A DNA stretch of 64,000 bases from Arthrobacter pascens (GCF_030816475.1 NZ_JAUSXF010000001.1:2666001-2730000); one strand, 5' to 3'; positions 9,801 through 18,172 are shown, counted from the stretch's first letter. Numbers and translations: made by a program. Notes: generated by a model not told the origin, from the letters alone.

Positions 9801-10226
9801 GTCGAGGTCCTTGGAGGGCTGGCTCGACTTCAGGACGGGGACGCCTGCCTCACGTGCAGCCTTCAGCGCTGCGACCTTGTTTCCGGCGAGCTCCAGCACC
9901 TCAGCCGGCGGGCCGACGAACGTGATGCCAGCTTCCTTCGCCGCCCTTGCCAGGTCCGGATTCTCCGACAGGAACCCGTATCCCGGGTAGATGGCGTCCG
10001 CGCCGGACTCCTTGGCCACGCGCACTACCTCAGCCACGTCCAGGTAGGCCCGCACGGGGTGGCCCTCTTCGCCGATCAGATATGCCTCATCGGCCTTCTG
10101 GCGGTGAATTGAGTTTCGGTCCTCATGGGGGAAAACGGCAACCGTCTTGGCGCCCAGCTCGTAGCCGGCGCGGAAGGCCCTGATCGCGATTTCGCCGCGA
10201 TTGGCCACCAGAATCTTGGAAAACAT
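6831..10226 (-). CDS. pyc: pyruvate carboxylase
   Basis: This biotin enzyme of 1131 residues carboxylates pyruvate to oxaloacetate, refilling the TCA cycle. All three functional parts are in one chain, at the usual full length. First is the biotin carboxylase with V-A-N-R-G-E-I-A-I-R at the start and a G-G-G-G-R-G-M-R ATP-grasp loop. Second is the carboxyltransferase (about residues 530-830) with D-T-T-F-R-D-A-H-Q-S and the metal site H-L-H-T-H-D-T. Third is the C-terminal biotinyl domain with E-A-M-K-M-E-A, where Lys about 1097 is the biotin site. The ATG has an AGGAGAAG ribosome site. It lies convergent to fadD and divergent from an orphan ParA gene. Confidence 0.97.
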   Translation of the reverse strand: MFSKILVANRGEIAIRAFRAGYELGAKTVAVFPHEDRNSIHRQKADEAYLIGEEGHPVRAYLDVAEVVRVAKESGADAIYPGYGFLSENPDLARAAKEAGITFVGPPAEVLELAGNKVAALKAAREAGVPVLKSSQPSKDLDELIAAADVIGFPIFAKAVAGGGGRGMRRVDTREALPEALQSAMREADAAFGDPTMFLEQAVLRPRHIEVQILADAEGNVIHLFERDCSIQRRHQKVIEIAPAPNLDDGIRQALYRDAVKFAKALNYVNAGTVEFLVDTVGERAGQHVFIEMNPRIQVEHTVTEEVTDVDLVQAQLRIAAGATLADLGLSQETVQLKGAALQCRITTEDPANGFRPDVGKITAYRSAGGAGVRLDGGTVYSGAEISPHFDSMLVKLTCRGRDYPAAVARARRSLAEFRIRGVSTNISFLQAVLDDADFIAGDVATSFIDERPELLKARVPADRGTKLLTWLAEVTVNKPNGELKVHSDPAAKLPAVPDRQLAPGSRQRLLELGPEGFARALREQNAVAVTDTTFRDAHQSLLATRVRTRDLVAAGPAVSALLPELLSVEAWGGATYDVALRFLGEDPWDRLAALRKALPNVCLQMLLRGRNTVGYTPYPEEVTEAFVNEAAATGIDIFRIFDALNDVNQMAPAIRAVRATGTAVAEVALCYTGDMLDPDEKLYTLDYYLELAQKIVDAGAHILAIKDMAGLLRPAAAARLVAALRDRFDLPVHLHTHDTAGGQLATLLAAVEAGVDAVDVAAASLAGTTSQPSASALVAALAHTPRDTGLSLAAVSSLEPYWEAVRRVYAPFESGLPGPTGRVYQHEIPGGQLSNLRQQAMALGLGERFEAIEDMYTAADRILGRLVKVTPSSKVVGDLALHLVGLNADPADFNENPQNYDIPDSVIGFLSGELGDPPGGWPEPFRTKALQGRSIKVRDVELSPEDSAALKGDSRTRQRTLNRLLFDGPTKDYLKSVETYGNISVLDTRDYLYGLQRGAEHEIQLEKGVRLIASLEAVSEPDEKGMRTVMCTLNGQSRPVVVRDRSVVSNVKAAEKADPAQQGHVAAPFAGAVTVTVKPGDTVNAGDTVATIEAMKMEASITTPVGGKVTRIAISAVEQVQGGDLLLVVE

Positions 10227-10530
10227 ACTTCTCCTGCATCATTGCGGGTGTATCGGTAAGTGGTCACAGTGTCTAAGACGTTCGCTGACAAACACAAACG
10301 ATTGTGGCCACCATCACAGAATCGTCCGTCATGTCCAGCACGGTCAAAGCATGACCTGACGAAACCAGCCGCACGCATCGTCCGCAGTGCCATGCCGGAG
10401 CCCGATAAGGCGGGATTCACAGGCGCATCAACATATGATGAGTAGGGCGGCAGGAGCCGCCCGGCTTCGGCACTGCCGGAGCAAACACTACCCCCACCAC
10501 GGCAGCCGGCGTTAGGTTTTGGTCTCTCAA
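10227..10530. other. intergenic region between divergent pyc and ParA-like genes
   Basis: These 304 bases hold the pyc ribosome site next to 10226 and presumably promoters for both directions. A -10-like TATGAT at 10434-10439 points toward the ParA gene but has no good -35 partner. A small GGCGGC/GCCGCC hairpin lies near 10446-10461. I see no open frame with coding character and no RNA gene. Confidence 0.4.
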
Positions 10531-11352
10531 GTGCAAGTAGTCAGCATCAGCAGCCTTAAAGGCGGAGTCGGCAAGACTTCCGTTACCACCGGATTAGCCT
10601 CTGCGGCGCTTGCCGCAGGCATCCCCACCCTGGTGGTGGACCTGGATCCCCACGCGGACGCGACCACCGCCCTGGGCGTTCAGCCCGGCGAGCAGCTGGA
10701 CATCGGCCGGATGCTCAAGAGCCCGCGGAGGGCGAAGCTGGCGGACAACGTGGTGGGCAGCAGCTGGACGGCCCGCGCACATTCAAACGGGTCCGGTCCC
10801 GCCGTCCTGGACGTGGCAGTGGGTTCGGCCTACACCGGAATCTACGACCGGCCCGACCTGGGCCGCCGCGACCTCCGCCGGCTGTCCTTGGTTCTGGCCG
10901 GAGCCGAGGAATACCAGCTGGTGCTGATCGACTGTCCGCCCTCGCTTAACGGCCTGACCCGGATGGCATGGTCCGCCAGCGACAAGGTGGCCCTTGTCGC
11001 CGAGCCTGGCCTGTTCTCCGTGGCCGGGACGGAGCGGACCATGCGGGCTATCCAGCTCTTCCGGCAGGAATTCGCGCCCAATCTTTCGCCTGCAGGAATT
11101 GTGGCCAACCGCGTCCGCAGCGGGTCTTCGGAACACACCTACCGGCTGGCCGAAATGGAATCGATGTTCGGCGATCTCCTGCTGAGTCCCAGGATCCCGG
11201 AGCAGGCCAACTGGCAGCAGATCCAGGGCGCCGCCCACCCCGTGCACCACTGGCCCGGCGACTCCGCGAAGTCAGCTGCCGTCCTCTTTGATAACCTGCT
11301 GGCCAACCTTCTCGCAGTCGGCAGCGGACTCCGCTCCCGGAGCGCCCGCTAA
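10531..11352 (+). CDS. ParA/MinD-family ATPase, orphan (no ParB partner)
   Basis: This protein of 273 residues is a deviant Walker-type ATPase. Its P-loop is L-K-G-G-V-G-K-T-S near residue 10, the switch I region is V-V-D-L-D-P-H-A-D-A-T, and the switch II region is V-L-I-D-C-P-P-S-L-N. Members of this family position chromosomes, plasmids or protein complexes. No parB or other partner gene is adjacent, so the cargo is unknown. The start is uncertain: GTG at 10531 gives the usual short N-terminus before the P-loop, TTG at 10519 adds four residues, and neither has a strong ribosome site. A second, more typical ParA is at 22825-23724. Confidence 0.8.
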   Translation: MQVVSISSLKGGVGKTSVTTGLASAALAAGIPTLVVDLDPHADATTALGVQPGEQLDIGRMLKSPRRAKLADNVVGSSWTARAHSNGSGPAVLDVAVGSAYTGIYDRPDLGRRDLRRLSLVLAGAEEYQLVLIDCPPSLNGLTRMAWSASDKVALVAEPGLFSVAGTERTMRAIQLFRQEFAPNLSPAGIVANRVRSGSSEHTYRLAEMESMFGDLLLSPRIPEQANWQQIQGAAHPVHHWPGDSAKSAAVLFDNLLANLLAVGSGLRSRSAR

Positions 11353-11370
11353 CCGCAGCGGACCGATCGA

Positions 11371-11413
11371 AACAGCGGAGGCCACCTTCCCGGGGAAGGT
11401 GGCCTCCGCTGTT
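11371..11413. terminator. strong hairpin terminator after the orphan ParA gene
   Basis: A near-perfect inverted repeat of about 20 bases per arm (AACAGCGGAGGCCACCTTCC and its complement) with almost no loop lies between the ParA stop and the converging MerR gene stop. It can terminate in both directions. Confidence 0.8.
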
Positions 11414-11459
11414 AATCGTGTTCAGGGGCCGGCCGGGTTCGGAACGGCCCTGGCGGAAA

Positions 11460-12056
11460 TCAGCCGATCTTGCGTGCGGCGCGCCGCTTGCTCAGTTCGT
11501 CGTCCGGAAAGGACTGCTCCGCGGCGTGCTCGCTCGGAAGGGAAGCCAAGCTGCCCTCCACCTCTCGCCAGACGCGGCCCACGGCGATGCCGAAGACGCC
11601 CTGCCCGCCCTGCACCAGATCGATGACTTCGTCAGCGGAGGTGCATTCGTAAACGCTGGCGCCATCGCTCATGAGGGTGATCTGTGCCAGGTCCTCCACG
11701 CCGCGTTCACGCAGGTGTTCCACCGCGGAGCGGATCTGCTGGAGGGATACGCCGGTGTCCAGGAGCCTCTTGACGACCTTGAGGACCAGGATGTCCCGGA
11801 AGCCGTAGAGACGTTGTGAACCCGATCCGGCGGCTCCCCGAACGGCAGGTTCAACGAGGCCGGTGCGGGCCCAGTAGTCCAGCTGGCGGTAGGTGATGCC
11901 GGCCGCCTTGCAGGCCGTGGGTCCGCGGTAGCCCGCGTCCTCGTCCAGTACGGGAAGGTCCTCGGTAAAGAGGAGGCCCTGGGCACCGCTCGCGGGCACA
12001 GCAACACCAGCCGTGGTGGGCTGTTTCAGCTCGCCTGCTTCGCCTTTGGGACTCAC
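11460..12056 (-). CDS. MerR-family transcriptional regulator (Rv1830-like)
   Basis: This protein of 198 residues has a MerR winged-helix domain: Y-R-G-P-T-A-C-K-A-A-G-I-T-Y-R-Q-L-D-Y-W then the R-L-Y-G-F-R-D-I wing. A coiled dimer helix follows, and then a C-terminal domain different from metal-sensing MerR proteins. It ends in a basic K-R-R-A-A-R-K tail. The GTG at 12054-12056 is preceded by AAGGAGG. It is the last gene of a same-strand group gcvH, garA, ftsR, DUF151, MerR, the order found in M. tuberculosis (Rv1826 to Rv1830). A gap of about 235 bases before it suggests its own promoter. The effector is unknown. Confidence 0.85.
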   Translation of the reverse strand: MSPKGEAGELKQPTTAGVAVPASGAQGLLFTEDLPVLDEDAGYRGPTACKAAGITYRQLDYWARTGLVEPAVRGAAGSGSQRLYGFRDILVLKVVKRLLDTGVSLQQIRSAVEHLRERGVEDLAQITLMSDGASVYECTSADEVIDLVQGGQGVFGIAVGRVWREVEGSLASLPSEHAAEQSFPDDELSKRRAARKIG

Positions 12057-12291
12057 CTGGATCCTCCTTGTCTTAAACTCCCGGGAAAACTGCAACAGCC
12101 GGTGCAGGCATGAAGTCCATGCATGTAATTTCGCGGGGTCGCACTTTACAGTGTGACTTGCGCGGCTGCCGTAAGCAATGGGAGCTTGATATCTTCGACG
12201 TTAGGCCTGCCGGGTCCCAAGGTCAAAGATCTAGGGCCCTTGGGAGGGGCGTGTCGAAACTTTCATGCTCAACTTTAACCTTAGCGTGACC
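12057..12291. other. intergenic region upstream of the MerR gene
   Basis: This gap holds the MerR ribosome site (near 12063-12070) and presumably its promoter. A weak inverted repeat TCCCAAG/CTTGGGA (about 12214-12246) may end transcription from the DUF151 gene. I see no coding sequence here. Confidence 0.35.
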
Positions 12292-12795
12292 TTAGCCGTC
12301 GAAATCCTCAGGCTCCACGTCGTCGAGGAACTCACGGAAACGGCGCAGTTCACGCTCCTCATCCACGGTGGGGCCAGGCTCGGTGTCCTCGCCTTCGTCA
12401 TGCTCCGTGATGCGGACGCCGGCCTCGTCCATGACCGAGTCGGCACACCAGATGCGGCACTTTGCCCGCAGCGCGATGGCCAGGGCATCGGATGCCCGTG
12501 AACTGACGGTGGTGCCGTTCTCGAACTGAAGCTGGCCGTAGAAGATGTTGTCCTCCACCGCCACGATATTGACGCTCACCACTGAGTGGCCCAGTGATTC
12601 CACGACGTCCACCAGGAGATCGTGTGTCATGGGGCGGGGCGGCACTACGCCTTGCTGGGCCAGGGCAATGGCGCTGGCTTCCGGCGTGCCGATCCAGATG
12701 GGCACATGGCGTTCACCGTGGATCTCGCGAAGGAGTACAAGGGGCTGGTTCGACGGCAGTTCGATCCGAACGCCTACGATCTCTACTTCGATCAT
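12292..12795 (-). CDS. bifunctional nuclease family protein (DUF151)
   Basis: This protein of 167 residues belongs to the DUF151 family, whose plant members have DNase and RNase activity. The conserved fold is visible as E-V-E-I-V-G-V-R, the segment H-V-P-I-W-I-G-T-P-E-A-S-A-I-A-L-A, and S-S-R-A-S-D-A-L-A-I-A-L-R. The C-terminal 35 residues are very acidic and probably disordered. Its ATG overlaps the stop of ftsR by one base (TGATG), so the two are co-translated. The mycobacterial homologue (Rv1829) is in the same place. Nuclease activity has not been shown in close relatives as far as I know, so function is inference. Confidence 0.85.
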   Translation of the reverse strand: MIEVEIVGVRIELPSNQPLVLLREIHGERHVPIWIGTPEASAIALAQQGVVPPRPMTHDLLVDVVESLGHSVVSVNIVAVEDNIFYGQLQFENGTTVSSRASDALAIALRAKCRIWCADSVMDEAGVRITEHDEGEDTEPGPTVDEERELRRFREFLDDVEPEDFDG

Positions 12796-13511
12796 CAGAT
12801 GTCCATGCGTGAGATATGGTCCTGCACCAGGGCCCGGTGCAGTGTAAGGCAGAGGTCACTGATTTCGCGGGCAGCTTCCGCCGCCCGCGCCTGGGATGCC
12901 GAATCCCTGCGCGAAGCCAGCGGGGCAACCACACGTTCCACAAGTCCGAACTCGCGTTCAGCTGCTGCCTGGAACGGCCGGAGATGCCGCGGCTCCAGGC
13001 CATGGCTTTCCAACTGCACGCAGGCCCGGGCCACTTGAAGGGCATGCTCATCGAACTGGCCGTTGCTGTGGCTGATCAGCCCGAAGCTCAGCAAAGACTG
13101 GAGCAACGGGACGCTTGCCCCGGACTCGGTCCGGAGCTGCTCTTCGCTAAGCCTCCGCCCGCGGTTCTGGAGTTCGGCCGCCAGTTCGTCGGAGACGATG
13201 CGTGGCGAAACCACGACGCCGGGAGGCAGGTTCTCCGGGCGCTCTCCCCTGTCGATCGCATCAAGGTAGTCCTTGATCACCTTGAGTGGAAGGTACTGGT
13301 CGCGTTGCAGGGCCAACACAAAACGGAGCCGCTCGACATCGCTGTCTGAGTATTGCCGGTAACCAGCCGGAGTACGGCGCGGGTTGATCAGTCCCTTTTC
13401 CTCAAGGAACCTGATCTTCGACGCGGTCATTCCGGGAAAGTCGCCGCTTAACTGGGCGAGGACTTCCCCGATGTTCAGGACCTGGGGCCCCCGGCGTTCC
13501 GCTTGTGCCAT
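12795..13511 (-). CDS. ftsR: MerR-like cell-division regulator FtsR
   Basis: This protein of 238 residues has an N-terminal MerR domain: I-G-E-V-L-A-Q-L, then I-R-F-L-E-E-K-G-L-I-N-P, R-R-T-P-A-G-Y-R-Q-Y and R-L-R-F-V-L. A long helical region follows, and a C-terminal domain unlike metal sensors. In Corynebacterium glutamicum the homologous gene next to odhI was named ftsR and activates ftsZ; the M. tuberculosis counterpart is Rv1828. The position directly after the GarA/OdhI gene supports the same identity. I chose ATG 13511; in-frame GTG 13517 and TTG 13523 are possible. DNA targets here are inferred. Confidence 0.85.
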   Translation of the reverse strand: MAQAERRGPQVLNIGEVLAQLSGDFPGMTASKIRFLEEKGLINPRRTPAGYRQYSDSDVERLRFVLALQRDQYLPLKVIKDYLDAIDRGERPENLPPGVVVSPRIVSDELAAELQNRGRRLSEEQLRTESGASVPLLQSLLSFGLISHSNGQFDEHALQVARACVQLESHGLEPRHLRPFQAAAEREFGLVERVVAPLASRRDSASQARAAEAAREISDLCLTLHRALVQDHISRMDI

Positions 13512-13534
13512 TGCCACAGGCAATTGCCCCGGAA

Positions 13535-14011
13535 TCAGGCGCGGCCTGCTGCGCGGGCAGGGCTCAGGTAGAAGGTGAGACGGAATTTGCCGATCTGGAC
13601 TTCGCTTCCGGATTTCAATTCCACGCTGTCCACGCGGTCGTGGTTGACATAGGTGCCGTTGAGGCTGCCGGTGTCCACCACTTCGAAGCTCCGTGCGGTG
13701 CGGCGGAATTCAACGTGACGGCGGGAAACTGTCACGTCGTCGAGGAAGATGTCGGCGTCGGGGTGGCGTCCGGCCGTGGTGACGTCCGAGTCCAGAAGGA
13801 ACCGTGCACCCGCGTTCGGGCCGCTATGGGCGACCAGGAGCGCAGATCCGGCCGGAAGGGCCTCAACGGACGCGTACTCGTCCCTTGAAAGCCTGGGGGC
13901 AATCGTGGGCTCGTCGGCGACGGGCGTGAGATTGATGGAAGTAGTCTCGGAGGCCCTGGCCGTACCCTTACCGTAATCACCATCGGCAGGGTGATGTTTG
14001 TGGCCAACCAT
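13535..14011 (-). CDS. garA: FHA-domain regulator GarA/OdhI
   Basis: This protein of 158 residues inhibits 2-oxoglutarate dehydrogenase and adjusts glutamate metabolism in mycobacteria and corynebacteria. Phosphorylation by PknG or PknB at an N-terminal E-T-T-S motif switches it off. Here E-T-T-S is at residues 22-25, giving Thr23 and Thr24 as candidate sites. The C-terminal FHA domain (about residues 60-150) shows G-R-H-P-D-A-D-I-F, S-R-R-H-V-E-F and G-S-L-N-G-T-Y-V-N, the phosphopeptide-binding residues. The ATG at 14009-14011 has an AGGAGG site. It lies between gcvH and ftsR as in relatives. Target binding is inferred from the family. Confidence 0.9.
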   Translation of the reverse strand: MVGHKHHPADGDYGKGTARASETTSINLTPVADEPTIAPRLSRDEYASVEALPAGSALLVAHSGPNAGARFLLDSDVTTAGRHPDADIFLDDVTVSRRHVEFRRTARSFEVVDTGSLNGTYVNHDRVDSVELKSGSEVQIGKFRLTFYLSPARAAGRA

Positions 14012-14154
14012 GGATTCCTCCTCTTCCGCTGCAGCTCGCGCCCGCATTCGACATGTACCCTCCGGACAAGCCTCGCACGTCCGGTGCCGGGCCAGCGATC
14101 CAGCCGCTGACGTGCGAAGACGCTTCGCGGCCGGACCGGATGAACCGGTTAGCT

Positions 14155-14541
14155 TTAGCCTACCTGCTGTTCGTACTCGGATGCACTGAGCAGCGACTCC
14201 ACGGCATCGGCTTCGGCGAGTTTGACTTCGATCAGCCAGCCATCACCGTACGGATCAGTGTTGATCAGTGCCGAATCGGTGTCCAGCGAATCGTTGCGGG
14301 CCACTACTTCGCCGCTGACCGGGGCGTAGATGTCGCTCACGCTCTTGGTGGATTCCACTTCGCCCACGACTTCATTCGCGGTGATCTTCGTGCCGATCTC
14401 CGGCATCTGCGCGTAAACAACATCTCCGAGTGCGTCCTGGGCGAAGTCGGTGATGCCCACCCGGACCACGCCGTCGGAATTCGGGGCTGATACCCACTCG
14501 TGTTCGGCCGTGTAGGACAGGTCTTCGGGAATGTTGCTCAT
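14155..14541 (-). CDS. gcvH: glycine cleavage system H protein
   Basis: This lipoyl carrier of 128 residues moves the aminomethyl group between the P and T proteins of glycine cleavage. The lipoylated lysine is Lys66 in the motif V-E-S-T-K-S-V-S-D. The N-terminal Y-T-x-E-H-E-W and C-terminal G-D-G-W-L-I-E-V are typical. It has no gcvT or gcvP next to it; instead it heads the garA/ftsR group as in mycobacteria. About 145 bases separate it from garA, so garA may have its own promoter. Confidence 0.95.
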   Translation of the reverse strand: MSNIPEDLSYTAEHEWVSAPNSDGVVRVGITDFAQDALGDVVYAQMPEIGTKITANEVVGEVESTKSVSDIYAPVSGEVVARNDSLDTDSALINTDPYGDGWLIEVKLAEADAVESLLSASEYEQQVG

Positions 14542-14724
14542 CAGGGGCCTTTCATCGGGTCAAACACCAATGTCAACGGGGCCTGGGAAACAAGCCGCCG
14601 CTGAAAGTATAGGCACAACTCGGCGGGCGTTCGAGGAGGATTCTGACATGATGGGCGGATGAGAGATCATGCTAACGGCCAGGCCCCGGCGGGCGCCGAC
14701 AGCCGGGACTGCAGCAGGTAATCC

Positions 14725-15594
14725 ATGCCCGAACTTCCCGAAGTCGCAGGCCTGGCCGGTTTCCTGGATGAGCAGCTTAGGGGAAGCGTGTTCAGCAAAG
14801 TCCAGATCGTCTCCTTCGCCGTGCTGAAGACGGCGGATCCGCCGTACTCCGCCCTGCAGGGCAGGACCGTGACGGGGGTGCGGCGCTTCGGGAAGTTCGT
14901 CAGCATTGATGCCGGCGGCCTGTCCTTCGTTTTCCACCTCGCCAAGGCCGGCTGGGTCCGGTTTACCGACTCCCCTACCGACACCCAGCTGAGAATGGGT
15001 AAGAGCCACATTGCCGCCCGTCTGTCCTTCAACGGCGAGACGGGCCCTCACGGCATGGATCTTACCGAGGCCGGAACCAAGAAGAGCCTGGCCGTCTATG
15101 TGGTGGGCGACCCGCAGGATGTTCCTGGCATCGCCACGCTGGGCCCGGATCCGTTCACCGAGGCGTTCGACGCCGACATGCTGGCGGAGATCCTCGCCGG
15201 CAGTTCCCAGCAGATCAAGGGGCTCCTGAGGAGTCAGAGCGTTATCGCCGGGATCGGGAACGCCTACAGCGACGAGATCCTGCACGCGGCCAGGATTTCC
15301 CCCTTTGCGATTTCCAAGTCACTGGACCGGGATTCAGTGCAGATCCTCTACGACGCGATCCACAGCATCCTGGGAACCGCGCTCAGGGAAGCGCACGGCA
15401 AGCCTCCCAGCGAGCTCAAGGACACTAAGCGGAGCCATATGAGGGTCCATGCCCGGACCGGCCAGGCCTGCCCGGTGTGCGGCGACACGGTCCGTGAAGT
15501 GTCGTTCGCAGACACGGCCCTGCAGTACTGCCCCACCTGCCAGACCAAGGGAAAGATCCTCGCGGACCGCCGGACGTCGAAGTTCCTGAAATAG
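14725..15594 (+). CDS. Fpg/Nei-family DNA glycosylase/AP lyase
   Basis: This protein of 289 residues excises oxidised bases and cuts the abasic site. It starts M-P-E-L-P-E-V, giving the Pro2 nucleophile and Glu3. It has the H2TH segment I-A-G-I-G-N-A-Y-S-D-E-I-L near residue 175. A C-terminal zinc finger is of the form C-x2-C-x16-C-x2-C (C-P-V-C and C-P-T-C). The R-R-F-G-K-F segment supplies the conserved lysine. It differs from typical MutM in the central region, so it may be a Nei-like or actinobacterial subfamily with different lesion preference. It stands alone, divergent from gcvH. Confidence 0.87.
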   Translation: MPELPEVAGLAGFLDEQLRGSVFSKVQIVSFAVLKTADPPYSALQGRTVTGVRRFGKFVSIDAGGLSFVFHLAKAGWVRFTDSPTDTQLRMGKSHIAARLSFNGETGPHGMDLTEAGTKKSLAVYVVGDPQDVPGIATLGPDPFTEAFDADMLAEILAGSSQQIKGLLRSQSVIAGIGNAYSDEILHAARISPFAISKSLDRDSVQILYDAIHSILGTALREAHGKPPSELKDTKRSHMRVHARTGQACPVCGDTVREVSFADTALQYCPTCQTKGKILADRRTSKFLK

Positions 15595-15621
15595 CGGAAA
15601 AGAGAAGCAGAAAGAGAAGCC

Positions 15622-15667
15622 AAAACAGAAGCGCCCCGGAGAGAATTCTCCGGGGCGCTTCTGTTTT
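15622..15667. terminator. bidirectional terminator between fpg/nei gene and tRNA-Pro
   Basis: A perfect inverted repeat of 20 bases per arm, AAAACAGAAGCGCCCCGGAG and its complement, has a short A/T loop. It ends in A and T runs on both sides, so it can stop both the glycosylase gene and the converging tRNA. Confidence 0.85.
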
Positions 15668-15669
15668 GG

Positions 15670-15743
<74 letters not shown>

Positions 15744-15890
15744 TCAGTTCTGCCGTTCTCCGCTGCATGTCATCGCTGAAACCTCCAGCAATTTCACTCA
15801 GCAGTCCGGCCGAACCACCTCCAAAAGCTTACACGATTCCGGAGGGTGCCTGTGACATTTACGAAGCACCACAGGCATGGTGTGTCCCAA

Positions 15891-17441
15891 TTAACGCTTC
15901 TTGCCGCGCTTTTCGCGTACCCGCATGTTGACCTCGATGGGGGTGCCCTCGAAACCGAACGTTTCACGCAGCCGGCGGGTGATGAACCGGCGGTAGCCGG
16001 GGTCCAGGAAGCCGGTGGTGAACAGCACGAACTTCGGCGGACGGCTCGATGCCTGGGTTCCGAACAGGATGCGCGGCTGTTTTCCGCCGCGCACGGGGTG
16101 CGGGTGGGCGGCCACGAGCTCGCCGAGGAAGGCGTTGAGCCTGCCCGTCGGGATGCGCTTGTCCCAGTTCTCCAGGGCCAGGTCCAGGGCGGGAACCAGG
16201 CGGTCCTTATGCCAGCCCGTCAGCGCCGAAATGTTGACACGCGGGGCCCACGCCACGTGGGCCAGGTCCTGCTCAATCTCCCGCTCCAGGTAGGTGCGGC
16301 GTTCGTCGTCCAGCAGGTCCCACTTGTTGAAGGCAAGGACCAGGGCACGGCCGGATTCGATGGCCAGCTGAAGGATCCGGACGTCCTGCTCGCTCAGGAC
16401 TTCGTCGACGGCAAGGAGCACGACGGCGACCTCCGCCTTTTCCAGCGCGGCCTGGGTCCGGAGCGAGGCGTAGTAGTCCGCGCCCTGGGCCATATGCTGG
16501 CGGCGCCGTATTCCGGCAGTGTCAACAAAGCGCCAGGTGCGGCCGCCCAGTTCGATGAATTCGTCCACGGGGTCGCGGGTAGTGCCGGCCGTGTTGTCCA
16601 CGACAACCCGCTCCGAGCCCGCGAGTTTGTTCAGCAGAGAGGACTTGCCCACGTTTGGGCGACCGATCAGGGCGATGCGCCGCGGACCACCGGAGCGCTC
16701 GAGGCCCTCGATGGTGGAGAATTCCGGCAGCGTGTCCATCACATGGTCCAGGAGGTCAGCGACCCCGCGCCCGTGGAGGGCCGAAACCGGGTACGGCTCG
16801 CCGAAGCCAAGGCCCCACAGGGTGGCCGAGTCTGCTTCCTGGGCGAAGTCGTCCACCTTGTTGGCCACCATGATGACCGGCTTCTTGCTCTTGCGGAGCA
16901 TCTTCATGACGCCCTCGTCCGTCGCGGTTGCTCCCACGGCAGAATCAACGACGAAGAGAACTGCATCGGCCAGTTCCACGGCCATCTCAGCCTGTTCGGC
17001 TACCCGGGCGTGGATGCCGCGGGCGTCGTGCTCCCATCCGCCGGTGTCCACCAGCGTGAAGTTGCGCCCGTTCCAGTGCGCCGAGTACATCACGCGGTCG
17101 CGGGTGACGCCGGGGGTATCCTCCACCACGGCTTCGCGGCGGCCCAGGATGCGGTTCACGAGGGTGGATTTGCCGACGTTGGGGCGGCCGATGATTGCCA
17201 GGACCGGGTCCAGCTTGACCGGACCGTCGAAGTCCTCGTCGCTGTACTCCCCGCTGAGCAGCGCGGCATCGTCTTCATCGAGTTCGTAGTCTTCAAGGCC
17301 CGCGCGGAGGGACGCGGCGCGCATCTCCGCTTCGTCGTCGTCAAGGGCAGCCAGCCGTTCGGCCACCTGGTCCGTGCCGGTGGGCGTGTATTCGTCTTCG
17401 CCGGCGCCGGAATGGCCGGAGGTTTGAGTCGTATCGCTCAT
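15891..17441 (-). CDS. der: ribosome assembly GTPase Der (EngA)
   Basis: This double GTPase of 516 residues acts in maturation of the 50S subunit. Two G-domains are visible, each with the P-loop G-R-P-N-V-G-K-S (near residues 85 and 260). Each also has its own D-T-G-G or D-T-A-G switch and an N-K-x-D specificity motif. A KH-like C-terminal domain follows, ending in a basic R-E-K-R-G-K-K-R tail. About 80 residues before the first P-loop are strongly acidic (many Asp and Glu), longer than in E. coli Der. The ATG overlaps the stop of the upstream acyltransferase by four bases (ATGA). Confidence 0.96.
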   Translation of the reverse strand: MSDTTQTSGHSGAGEDEYTPTGTDQVAERLAALDDDEAEMRAASLRAGLEDYELDEDDAALLSGEYSDEDFDGPVKLDPVLAIIGRPNVGKSTLVNRILGRREAVVEDTPGVTRDRVMYSAHWNGRNFTLVDTGGWEHDARGIHARVAEQAEMAVELADAVLFVVDSAVGATATDEGVMKMLRKSKKPVIMVANKVDDFAQEADSATLWGLGFGEPYPVSALHGRGVADLLDHVMDTLPEFSTIEGLERSGGPRRIALIGRPNVGKSSLLNKLAGSERVVVDNTAGTTRDPVDEFIELGGRTWRFVDTAGIRRRQHMAQGADYYASLRTQAALEKAEVAVVLLAVDEVLSEQDVRILQLAIESGRALVLAFNKWDLLDDERRTYLEREIEQDLAHVAWAPRVNISALTGWHKDRLVPALDLALENWDKRIPTGRLNAFLGELVAAHPHPVRGGKQPRILFGTQASSRPPKFVLFTTGFLDPGYRRFITRRLRETFGFEGTPIEVNMRVREKRGKKR

Positions 17442-18172
17442 TGCACTTTCCTTAGTGGTGATCTGCCGGCGTCCCGGCTACTGCTGTGAAATTCATGCGG
17501 GAAATCCGCGTGGGGCAAAGGCTGCCCACTGTGTTGGATTGCGTCCTGGACATGCCCGGCCAGGGCAGCGCGGATTTCCATTCCCGCCCTGTCCATTGAA
17601 GCACGGCCTGTCTCGCCGGGATTTCGGCTGATCGTCAGGGCGTTGCCGAAACTGATGTGGAAGCGCCGGCCAGGCCTGGGCACTGTGTCGAGGTGCTCGC
17701 TGCCGGTCCGGGTGCCGAGGATCGCGACCGGAACCACGGGCGCTCCCGAGTTCAGCGCCAGCCAGGCCACCCCGTTGTTGATGTCCGTAGCCTGCCCGCT
17801 CCCCCGGCTGCCTTCCGGGAGGATCCCGACGCAACGGCCGGCGTCGAGCACGTGCTTGCTGAGCAGCAGCGCTGCACGGTCCCCGGAACGGTCCACGGGG
17901 ACCTGCCCGGAGGCCCTGAGCACCCGTCCGAGGAATCCCTTGAACATTTCCTGTTTGACGAGGATGTGCATGGGACGAGGCGAAGCGCCGAACATGACCG
18001 GCCCGTCCAGGAAGCTGATGTGGTTCCCGGCAAAGATCACCGGGCCGCCGCTCGGAACGTTGTCCCGGCCGGTGATGGACGTCCTGTACACCAGGTGGTT
18101 CAGGACCCAGCCCACGGGCCGGCTCCAGGTCATGGTCCAGCCGGACGGAAGCCTGGCGGCGCGATCAGTCAC
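17438..18172 (-). CDS. lysophospholipid acyltransferase family protein (PlsC-like)
   Basis: This protein of 244 residues carries the catalytic H-x4-D motif as G-N-H-I-S-F-L-D and the L-P-E-G-S-R-G phosphate-binding motif. A P-V-V-P-V-A-I-L block is also present. It resembles 1-acylglycerol-3-phosphate acyltransferases and is a second copy beside the gene at 529-1260. It overlaps cmk by 8 bases and der by 4, so it is part of a tightly packed operon. Acyltransferase genes between cmk and der occur in other actinobacteria. The acyl acceptor is not certain. Confidence 0.85.
   Translation of the reverse strand: MTDRAARLPSGWTMTWSRPVGWVLNHLVYRTSITGRDNVPSGGPVIFAGNHISFLDGPVMFGASPRPMHILVKQEMFKGFLGRVLRASGQVPVDRSGDRAALLLSKHVLDAGRCVGILPEGSRGSGQATDINNGVAWLALNSGAPVVPVAILGTRTGSEHLDTVPRPGRRFHISFGNALTISRNPGETGRASMDRAGMEIRAALAGHVQDAIQHSGQPLPHADFPHEFHSSSRDAGRSPLRKVQ

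Noticed and set aside
8013..10112. A 699-codon plus-strand frame opposite pyc.
   Set aside because: It is antisense to a full-length pyruvate carboxylase and has no ribosome site or recognisable domain.
15846..17489. A 547-codon plus-strand frame opposite der.
   Set aside because: It is antisense to Der, which has all GTPase motifs; the opposite frame has no family signature.
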